The notes below the pieces were generated by a model. That model was given only the letters and a program-made list of their open reading frames with translations. It was not told the DNA's origin and did no database searches. From Tetracladium setigerum (Eukaryota; Ascomycota; Leotiomycetes; Helotiales), in the NCBI GenBank assembly GCA_031472005.1, contig PZJY01000004.1, positions 1,834,556 through 1,898,555 of the forward strand: a stretch of 64,000 nt of DNA. Reading direction: 5' to 3'. The position numbers and the translations under genes were made by a program. Below are positions 55,718 to 64,000 of this stretch, piece after piece (position 1 is the first letter of the stretch; each line of letters begins with the position of its first letter).

Positions 55718-57966
55718 ATGGAGCCTCGAGCTGCTTCAGTAGACAAAGGACTAGATTCCAGCATTCTTCCATCTGCTGAGGTTGAAGTTGCCCAGAGCCA
55801 AAAAGTTTCTCCGGAGGATGAGACTGTTTTACTCTTGGCGGGCCTGATGGAGGCTGGTCTGGATGATGAAGATATTTGCAAGGGCTTGCGTGCCCTTACC
55901 AAACTGCTGGCCGAGGATCCAGCTGTGAATCCCAAATCCCAGGAACATCACGATCCCTTGTATCGGCTTGTCGATGCCGATTCGGTTGATACGATCCTGG
56001 GCTTCTTGGACATGAGGCAGTCCCCCGCTGTTCGAGGCTACGCAACGATGGCTGTGTCGGAGTATCTTAAAGTTTCTGGAGACTCTGGCGTTGGCCAACT
56101 CTCGGATTTCTTCTTCTCAAAAGTTGGCAGAGCTACGTATGATGATTTTATAGTCGCCTTCTCGGTTGCAGCGTCGATTTTCCCCGTTGTTCCGGACACT
56201 ATCGCGACCCTTTTCTTGAGCGAAGGCTTTGTCGTTGGACTTGGACCTTTGATGAAGCGAAAATGGAAGAGTAAGAAAGTTGAGCAAGCTGCACTAGAAA
56301 TGCTAAATGTCGCTTGTATGAATACCCCTGTCGCGAGGCCATCAAGAAGTACTGTACGGAGTGGCTGGAGGAAATTGTGAATGCTGGACCTGGAAGTTCC
56401 GAACTCGATTCTAGCTCGGCTCCTGATGCCATCCAAAAGCTTGTTCACTCGGAGAAAGTTAAGACCCTTGCGGCTGTAGTGCTAGCCAAGATACAGGTAG
56501 GTGAACGCACTCCAGTCCTTGTGACTTCGGTGTGGTCGCTTCTAGGCTTCAGTGCTGGCTTCTCTAAACGGATTCTGACTGACTTCAGGATTGAAGGCTG
56601 TTTCCTCTGCACCCAATCCAGGGGAAGAAGAAGCGAGGATTCAACCTGTGACTACTAGCGTCGAAGAGCTCTCGAATATGTTCAAAAGTATGCTCACTTC
56701 CGATGTTTCACAGCACAGCTCTATAGAAGGGTTGGCGTACACGTCTCTGCAGCCAACAGTAAAAGAAAATCTGGCTTCGGATCATTCATTTCTCCAAGCC
56801 CTTATCAAAACTTTGGGCGAGGCCCCCGCAAAGTCACCAGCAACTTACGGGGCACTTAGTATTCTAGTCAACCTGACTACCTACATGCCAACACTTTCGG
56901 AGGAGCAAAAAAGATTGGCACAACTCAAAGCATACGCCAATGCTTCCAAACCTTCATCGACAGCAGAACCTCTCAACGATGATGAGCACGCTGCAAAACG
57001 CTGTCAAGCCGTGTTTGAAGCTGGAGCAATTCCAGTCCTTGTCACTCACAGTCAGCATGGGTCAACTGCCTCACTGAGTTTAGTTGTGTCCATTATCTTC
57101 TCCCTCGCCAAAGTGACAAAGATACGAGGGAAGATGGCTCAACAAGGAGCCGTTAAGCTATTACTGCACGCATATCCTCTATTTCCCCAGAGAATGTGGC
57201 AGGCCAACGCAGGACAGCACACGCCCTGGCTTGCATATTAATATCAACAAATCCAACTCATGTATTCGGAGGCTCGAACCCTCTGTCATTGACCTCTGCC
57301 ATTCGACCACTTCTGCTGCTGCTCACAGATGACCCGAATGTCGAACATCGAGATCTCTTACCTGTGTTTGAGTCTTTACTCGCACTTACCAATCTGGCTT
57401 CGACGGACGATGTTGCTCGTAACGCCATAATTCGAGCAGGTTTCCCACAGATTGAAGACCTTCTTCTCTCTAACAACAAGATGGTGACTCGAGCAACGGT
57501 GGAGCTGATTTGCAACCTCATGCTCTCCCCAGAAGGAGTTGCAAAATTTGCCGATGGAGGGAAACCAGCTAGTCATCGCATGCACATAATTCTTGCCCTG
57601 GGGGATTCTGAGGATTTTGAGACGAGGAGGGCTTCCGGCGGAGCGTTGGCAAGCCTTACACAGTGGGATGCAGCAGTTAATGCCATTCTTGAGAGAGACC
57701 GAGGTGTCAAGATCTTGCTTGCCCTGTGTACCGAAGACCAGGAAGAGATGAGACACAGAGGAGTAGTTTGCATCTTGAATATTGTGACCACACCCGGTGC
57801 AGTGGGAGAATGGGGAACGCAAAAGGTAAAGGAGGAAGGCGGTATAGAACATTTAAAGAAGTGCCTCAAACTGTCGAGAAGCCAGGAAGTACTAGAGACC
57901 ACAGTGGAGGCCCTGAAGGTACTTCTTGGAGGCGAAAGACCCGGTCCTGCTTTGCTGGGAGCCTAA
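55718..57966 (+). CDS. UCS-domain myosin chaperone (SHE4/UNC-45/CRO1 family), two one-base frame breaks
   Basis: UNC-45/She4/Cro1 proteins fold and assemble myosin motor domains in actin-dependent growth and septation. Exon 1 is 55718-56496 and exon 2 56597-57966, with a 100-nt intron (donor GTAGGT, TTGAAG acceptor; the nearer CAG gives a stop). The protein is an armadillo-type solenoid, for example GYATMAVSEYLKVSGD, YGALSILVNLTTY, LFEAGAIP-like VFEAGAIPVLVTH, and the C-terminal GGALASLTQWDAAVNAI. Frame breaks lie in CCCC at 56325-56328 (NTP|CREAIKKYCTEWLEEIV) and CCCC at 57185-57188 (YPLFP|PENVAGQRRTAHALA). Adding one C at each gives continuous exons of 780 and 1371 nt, 716 residues in all, the family's size. 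Without them, the gene looks falsely broken into three parts. Confidence 0.88.
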
Positions 57967-59604
57967 GTGGGCTTGCAGGGTCGGTTGCATTCTGGTTTTA
58001 CATGGCTGACTACCAAGTCGCATGGAGCCACTTTTATTGAGTCGTCTTCGTAGATTGACTACAGACTGGCAAGGAAGCTATTCCCAAGACGTACTTCGTG
58101 TATGGACAACAAAAGCATGGCAATTATTAGGGAGTAGAAATCAAGCAGTTCATATCTGTTCAAAGAGAGAAGGATTAGGCGATCTTGAAACCAGTACCAG
58201 CCTGGTTAGGTTGGTCGCCGCTCTACCTTGCTTTCGGGTTTGAAGTCTGACTCTCGAAATCGTACCACACTTCGAAATATCATGCCATGTGCATTACAAC
58301 AGTGTAGATCAACGACAGCAACAAGAAGTAGAATAAATAGTCCCCTTTCGTCTCAGATGCATGTACTAGCAAGTGTAGTCTAGCCTCCATTATTGCTGCA
58401 AAGCCCCCTCCATCTCTTGCACATCCGAATAATAATGGAGACATGGAGAGCGGGCTAGGTTTTGGAGCGCGTCACCCCATGTCGTTCATCTAGGGAGAGG
58501 TGGAGCGCTCAGTTGACCGTTTTGATGATTTGCAGCTAATTCCCCAAGGACAAAAAGCTTCCGCACGTCCGAAGCAATGATGATCAATGATGAAGCAATC
58601 CTATTGTAATTCGGGTCAAGGGGAGGGTTCGTTTCGTACGATTCAAGTCCTCGTAACCCGCATATCAGTAGTCGTCGACCTTCCGTGCGCGGTGCTGCTT
58701 CATTAGCGGTTACTCATACATCTTGCAAGGCAAGTAAGTAAATCTTACCTAGTTGACCTGGATGTTGGCTGTTGGCTTGTGGCAGTTTTGCTTAAGTTTA
58801 CTTACTTTCAAGTTTCAAGTACTGTAAGTATACAGGCGTACTGCACAGTACTGTAAGTCAGGTGGCGTGTGGAGTAGTAGTAGTAGTGGAGGGGTAATAA
58901 TGAGAACTAATGCAGAGAAGGTCGCCAGACGGTGACCTGAGCCTGAGGCAAGTCCGGCTGCAAGGACTATGTACCGCAATCATGGTGATGATGATGATGT
59001 CTGTTTGTTTTATTATTGTCGTAATAATTAACAAGGCTTTACATCATCGCGATATGGAAGTTGGCAAGATTTGGCTGTTGTGTTCGCCTAATAATCCAAG
59101 AAACACGCGATAAACACAACAACATGCAGAAGCTACATTGTGTATCTGGCGACTACTGTTTCTCACTAATACCACACTTCCCGAACAACACCCATCTTTC
59201 CGAAGCTTTTCCCTAATGCCAAGCTTGCAACGAGGAAGATCTCAGGCGCAGGAGGTAATCTTACCTATCTACCCTCCTACCGGTGCAGCGGACGAGGCCA
59301 CGGCTCCACAGCGGCCAGAAGATCACCTTAGCTTGGGCAGAGGTGGCTTGTTAACTTGCTGATGTCTTTCGATGAGGGGTTGGTCCTGCAAGTAACGAGA
59401 TCTTAGACCGGCGAAATGGACGACGACATAGCCAGCAGGTGCGGGTTGAAGGGCTTCAGTTGTTTTACATAAAGACAGCGAGTTCCTCGAATCTTGCCAT
59501 CTTCGTTCAATCATCACCACTCACATCCATCGCCTGTTCAGTTAGACCCAAAACAAAGGCAACTTAACTCCAAGACCTTAACACCTAATCCCTATCTCGC
59601 GCAG
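57967..59604. other. 1.6-kb intergenic region
   Basis: No gene recognised. TACTG-type repeats at 58817-58857, AGT triplets near 58875-58890 and GATGAT repeats near 58985. The right end is the alcohol dehydrogenase promoter. Confidence 0.5.
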
Positions 59605-60927
59605 ATGTCTTTCACAATTCCTACCGAGCAATGGGCTCAAGTTATCGAGAAGACTGGAGGCCGTGGGTAGTCCTGTCATAACCTAGCTTTTCTTTGTACG
59701 AGTCGAAGCTAAGAACAACTTCTATCTAGCTGTTCAATACAAGAAGATTCCCGTTCAAAAGCCAAAATCCGATGAGGTGCTCATCAACATCCGCTATTCG
59801 GGTGTGTGCCACACGGATCTTCATGTGAGTTCACCCTTATTAATTCCCTTTCAACTTTGCCATCTCATGTCCCTAACAACTTACAGGCTGTCAATGGAGA
59901 TTGGCCACTAGCAACAAAGCTGCCTCTGGTTGGAGGTCACGAGGGAGCAGGTGTTGTCGTTGCTTTGGGAGAATTGGTTGAAGATGTGGAGATTGGTGAC
60001 TACGCAGGCGTGAAGGTGAGAATGTTGACTCCTGGCTCCCAGGAAAGGTCGTTCGTCACATAACAAGTCAACTGACCTGAAGAATGCCAGTGGATCAATG
60101 GTTCCTGTCTCCAGTGTTCGTTCTGCCAGCAAGCCGATGAGCCTCTCTGTTCCAAAGCCCTGCTTTCTGGCTACACGGTCGACGGGACTTTCCAGCAGTA
60201 TTGTATTGCCAAAGCGGCACACATTGCTCGTATTCCCAAAGAATGCGACTTGGAGGCCATTGCGCCTGTTCTTTGTGCCGGAATTACGGTGTACAAAGGC
60301 TTGAAGGAATCAGGCATCCGACCTGGTCAGACGGTGGCCATTGTTGGTGCTGGAGGTGGTCTCGGCTCGCTTGCTTGTCAGTATGCTAAGGCCATGGGCT
60401 GCAACATCATCGCGATTGATGGCGGCGAGGAGAAGAGAGAAATGACCAAGAAACTCGGTGCATCCGAGTTTGTTGACTTTATGACTAGCAAAAACGTTGT
60501 CAGTGATGTTAAAGCTGCAACTGAAGACGGTCTGGGTCCCCATGCTGTCATTCTGGTCGCAGTCAACGAGAAGCCCTTCCAACAAGCAGCAGAGGTAAGT
60601 CACCACCACATACATAAGGTATGACACGAAAAGGTCTAACACCGTATCAATTAGTATGTTCGTCCACGCGGCACGGTTGTGGCCATTGGTCTTCCGGCTG
60701 GTGCCTATCTTCGAGCCCCAGTCTTCGAGTCTGTCATCAAGATGATCACAATCAAGGGCTCCTATGTAGGAAATCGCCGTGATAGTGCGGAAGCTATTGA
60801 GTTTTTCAGACGAGGCCTCATCAAAGCTCCATACAAGTCGATTGGCTTGAGCGAATTGCAAAAGGTGTACGACCTAATGCACGAAGGGAAGATTGCCGGG
60901 CGATACGTTGTTGACACCTCGAAGTAG
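59605..60927 (+). CDS. Zinc alcohol dehydrogenase, ADH1 type
   Basis: Cytosolic NAD-dependent, zinc-containing alcohol dehydrogenase interconverting ethanol and acetaldehyde. Five exons: 59605-59662, 59730-59824, 59887-60015, 60091-60594, 60655-60927 (introns 60-75 nt), 352 residues, the normal ADH1 size. Catalytic zinc ligands: Cys46 in GVCHTDLH and His69 in GGHEGAG. The structural zinc cysteines lie in NGSCLQCSFCQQADEPLC. The Rossmann fold begins with VAIVGAGGGLGSLACQYAKA. Exon 1 joins through donor GTGGGT to read EKTGGPVQYKKIPV. It lies near the SDR gene and in the same window as an AldA-type enzyme, but 41 kb away from it, so no cluster is implied. Confidence 0.95.
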
Positions 60928-61781
60928 AAGTGAGGAGGAAGGAAAAGGGATGATCACCGTACTAGGTCAGACTGTGGTGTTTTTGTTGCCAAAGTAACTA
61001 AACGTTTGGGAAATAATGCAAAGCATAACAAGTCCAGTACCATACAGAGGGGCAGGTGAGCACAGCTGCTGTGAGTGAATAACGATCATGTACAGTACCT
61101 TCGAAATAATGGCAAGTTTCCGGACTTGAGAAACTTGTTTATTTGACTTGCGACGTGCAACAAGAAGCAAGATGGTGCGCGCTTACCAGCTTGGTGAGAC
61201 ATAACAAAGCAAGGAAAGGAAATACTCTACTGTGCAGTACAGTAACCGTACAGATCTACGGAGCAGAAGTAGAGTACCTGCGTTGAGAGCCATGATTGGT
61301 CACTCCAGAGATGAGGATCCGCACTGTTCAGATCGTGTGTGTGCACGGTCACGACCAAGGAACAGCAGCAGCACATGTGAACATGAACATGTCGTCTTAT
61401 GTCATGTTTCCATTCACTTTGCTCACAGATCAAACTGCCTTAGGTAATCTTACCTAGATGGTACATAACGGCTGGTGATTAATCTAACCCTTAACATTAT
61501 ATTACTGTAGTAAATTGGCGAAGCAAGGTTGTTAGGAACATAGGTAGGTCTAGTTACTGAAAGCAAGGTAACACACAGTATTGTCCTTAGTAATCGGCAC
61601 GCCATGCATTTGAATGATCACTTCATCACCACTACCCCTCCATGCTGATCAATCAACTATAGGGAGTAAGACTCCTACCAAATGGTAGCCTCGTTTTGTT
61701 TATAACCAGTTCTTTCCCATGCAAACCCCATCGAATAGACTTGAACTTCTGAATACACAAACACAAACACAATCACACAAA
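60928..61781. other. Intergenic region before the SDR gene
   Basis: 854 bp with no recognised gene. Contains GTACAGTA-like and AGGT patches; a TACGGAGC near match to the recurrent motif lies at about 61256. Confidence 0.5.
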
Positions 61782-62916
61782 ATGGCGACAAGCAATTTCT
61801 ATAGCATAATTGCCGGTGTGGGAGCTGGAACAGGTTGTTACCCCCTCTACCATACGGGCCAGTATACAATACTTACTCTACCTCGCAGGTCGCTCCGTGG
61901 CACTCAAGTTCGCAAAGACCTACCCCGTGGCTTTGCTGTCTCGCAACACGGCGAACTACGAAGCCATTGTCAAAGAGATCAATGATGCGGGTGGAGAGGC
62001 TATTGGTGTATCAACCGATGTCTCGTCTGTTTCATCTGTAAAGAATGCATTTGCAGAGATCCAGCAGAAGTTCAAGGGGAAACAGCTGGCAGCTGCAGTG
62101 TACAATGTTGGAGGAAAGTTCGTCCGAAAGCCCTTCTTGGAACTGACCTTAGAGGATTATGAGGCTGGATATGAGGCCAACGGGTAATTCCAATTTCTTC
62201 GAATCGAGGTCCACAAAGTAGTACTCAAAGCCGGATCTTATTCGCAAAGGAACTCATGCTGATACCTTATATTACCCGATCACAGGAAAGGTTTCTTTAT
62301 TTTCGCCCAAGCAACTTTACCTTTGCTGCTCGAATCCGTATCAACTTCCCAGCATCCACCATCCATCATAATCACAGGAGCAACTGCCTCGCTTCGTGGA
62401 TCGGCGAATATGTCTAGCTTCGCCAGCGGTAAATTCGCGTTGCGAGCCACGGCACAGAGTTTGGCCAGGGAATTCGGGCCCCAGGGTGTTCACATTGCAC
62501 ATGCTATCATTGATGGTGTTATTGATATTCCAAGAACGAAAGATTGGCCTGTGAATGAAGGCGTTGATGATGGGAAGATCAATTCCGATGCTGTGAGTGC
62601 GGCGGAGAAGACAGAGATGAAGAAAGTACACTGACTGTCTTATTAGATTGCCGATGCTTATGTACGCATTCCCAAGCCCCCATACTGATGAGCCTTACAT
62701 ACATCTATATGCACTCCCTGACTGGGAGTCATTTCATCCATCTCCATCATTATCAGGTATACTGACGCCCCATCTCTGTAGTGGTATTTACACACCCAGC
62801 CAAGATCACACTTCACGCACGAACTGGACATTAGGTAGGTACATCTCACACATTATTTAGTTTAACATGAAGTCATGCTTACAATTTATACCAGGCCCTT
62901 TGTTGAGAAGTTTTAA
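61782..62916 (+). CDS. Short-chain dehydrogenase/reductase-like protein, catalytic Tyr replaced by Phe
   Basis: SDR fold protein. Six exons: 61782-61833, 61889-62183, 62286-62592, 62647-62661 (15 nt), 62782-62834, 62895-62916, phase-consistent, 247 residues. The Rossmann glycine motif is GVGAGTGRSVALKFA, the NNAG-like segment is AVYNVGGKF. The active-site region reads ITGATASLRGSANMSSFASGKFALRATAQ: the Lys of YxxxK is present, but Tyr is Phe. The C-terminal AIIDGVIDIPRT and THELDIRPFVEKF, which require the last three exons, are typical of a bacterial-type SDR subgroup often carrying this Phe. Substrate is unknown. A naive frame ends 24 codons into intron 4. Spacing and strand suggest no operon-like link with ADH. 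Confidence 0.88.
62647..62661 (+). other. 15-nt micro-exon of the SDR gene
   Basis: TTATTAG acceptor, five codons (IADAY), then a GTACGC donor. It connects NSDA to WYLHTQPRSHFTHELDIRP, restoring the SDR C-terminus. Confidence 0.8.
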
Positions 62917-63721
62917 AATTTGGTGAACACAATCATTTCCCTTTAAAGCACCATCCTTTAGCTAGAACCTAAGGTTGGTTTCATCATTAGTATATTTGTA
63001 TCCACCAATAGTTATATTCCAAGCTTGCTTCGATATTTGTTGCAACACATTTTGAACGTGATCATACACGGCCGCTTGGCTCGCTGCACCGCCACGACTT
63101 CTTTCCGAAAGTTCGCAACCCCACGAGATGCAGCTTTGTCGAACGTAGGATAATTCGAGACGCGGATATTCCCCTGGTTTAAAGGGACCTGTTGAGACTA
63201 ATCATGAGAATCAGTTCCCAAAAGCTTCGGCCTAACATGACATGATTTAGTCAGAGAGCGCTAGCGAGAACTTCTAAACAAGCAAAGTCATCTTGTAAAG
63301 AATACCGGAATTTATAGATACAGTCAATTGGTGAGGTCTCACAGGCGGAATGGTCAAACACTTCACACATATTCCCATGCTGTCAAACTCGACGGAAATT
63401 TCGAGAAGACAATCTACGCTTCGAGTGGGTGCAGGGGTTTAGAAGCGATGGAGTTGATTCCAACAGAGGAACTCTCCCAAAGCATGTCAGTATAGTCGAA
63501 CCATAGACGAGCTATGAATTCTCATAGGGCAAACTTCGGGAGGAGCCTCCCATGGAGCATTTCACATGAACCAAGCGTGCAAGCACGAAGGAAGTGAAAT
63601 GGCCATAAAGTGTTTTGTCATTCCCTACGTCTAGCCCGTCCAGACTGCCAATCAGCACTAGAGTGCAGAAAACAAAGTATGCCCAATCCACCACTCGAAC
63701 CCAACAGCCGATTGTTGTGAT
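62917..63721. other. Convergent 3' region SDR/RPL26
   Basis: 805 bp with no recognised gene; AT-rich at the left. Confidence 0.5.
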
Positions 63722-64000
63722 CTATGCCTTGGTGGCCTTCGCCTTCAGCTTCGCCTTTGCTTCACGTCCAACCTTGAGTCGCTCTAGGATGTTCTCGCGG
63801 TCCTTGTCCAACTTAATCTTGGTGATGACGACCTTCGATGGGTGGACACCAATGGGAACGGATTGGCCAGAGGACTTCTCCTTGACGAGGCGCTCGATGT
63901 GGATGATGTACTTGAGACGATAGACGGAGGTAACCTTGCCCTCACGGCCCTTGTTGATTCCGCGGGCGAGAATAACCTCATCATCCTTTCGGATGGGGAG
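63722..64000 (-). CDS. RPL26: 60S ribosomal protein uL24 (RPL26), 3' part, cut by the window edge
   Basis: Cytosolic large-subunit ribosomal protein uL24/L26. Ninety-two codons plus stop are in the window; the start and first exons lie beyond position 64000. The frame reads LPIRKDDEVILARGINKGRE, then GKVTSVYRLKYIIHIERLVK, VPIGVHPSKVVITKIKLDKD and an Ala/Lys tail, matching the KOW domain (DDEV...G..KG..GKV) of the family. Codons are strongly C-ending, as expected for a ribosomal protein. Confidence 0.95.
   Translation of the reverse strand, partial: LPIRKDDEVILARGINKGREGKVTSVYRLKYIIHIERLVKEKSSGQSVPIGVHPSKVVITKIKLDKDRENILERLKVGREAKAKLKAKATKA

Noticed and set aside
1..64000. tRNA, rRNA, CRISPR, transposon or virus-like sequence
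   Set aside because: Looked for B-box-like GGTTCGAATCC words, terminal repeats, transposase and reverse-transcriptase motifs; none seen by eye. A tRNAscan or RepeatMasker run could still find diverged copies.

Overview
The window is nuclear DNA of a filamentous ascomycete (Pezizomycotina; Leotiomycetes/Helotiales is my best guess, from protein flavour rather than any search). It shows many short GT-AG introns (45-150 nt) with CTAAC/CTGAC-type branch sites, single-copy eukaryotic housekeeping genes on both strands, and UTR/intergenic DNA rich in microsatellites. I see no rRNA, tRNA, CRISPR, transposon, prophage or secondary-metabolite cluster. Most genes are split, so I rebuilt exon structures by hand; coordinates give the full CDS span and the evidence gives exons.

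Layout. 1-10.5 kb: a small signal-peptide/TM protein (+), ENP2 (-), MED13 (+) and methylthioadenosine phosphorylase (+). 10.9-14.1 kb: VPS11 (-). 16.8-24.9 kb, all (+): aldehyde dehydrogenase, a membrane-anchored degenerate histidine phosphatase, and a telobox TRF-like telomere-repeat factor. 26.4-33.9 kb, both (-): an NRC-2/FPK1-type AGC kinase and a 1032-residue protein of unknown function. 33.9-40.1 kb: gene-poor and repeat-rich, with one small intron-split Cys-rich protein gene (-). 40.1-47 kb is compact: PRP43 (-) / TAF10 (+) divergent, RSM19 (-) / MRE11 (+) divergent. 47.9-58 kb: ARP3 (-), taspase-like threonine aspartase (+), TFB4 (-) divergent from a SHE4/UNC-45 family myosin chaperone (+). 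59.6-64 kb: alcohol dehydrogenase (+), an SDR (+), and the 3' end of RPL26 (-), cut by the window edge.

Gene order looks like ordinary mixed housekeeping synteny rather than a functional cluster. Several close divergent pairs (PRP43/TAF10, RSM19/MRE11, ENP2/MED13) probably share promoter regions of 286-483 bp.

The most important observation is technical but affects interpretation. Six reading-frame breaks in five conserved or long genes (NRC2-like kinase, the 1032-aa protein, PRP43, ARP3, SHE4 twice) all lie exactly at C/G runs and are all repaired by one extra C (or G). With that base added, every total CDS length becomes divisible by three and the broken motif becomes the expected family sequence. 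Essential genes such as PRP43 and ARP3 are among them. The simplest reading is systematic homopolymer shortening in the assembly, not pseudogenisation. Biological points of interest are the histidine-phosphatase pseudoenzyme, the SDR with Phe in place of its catalytic Tyr, the uncharacterised protein with a duplicated PDFSxLF...PGYxSPSP motif, micro-exons of 15, 16 and 23 nt, and a recurrent TACTCCGTA/TACGGAGTA motif in gene-poor DNA.
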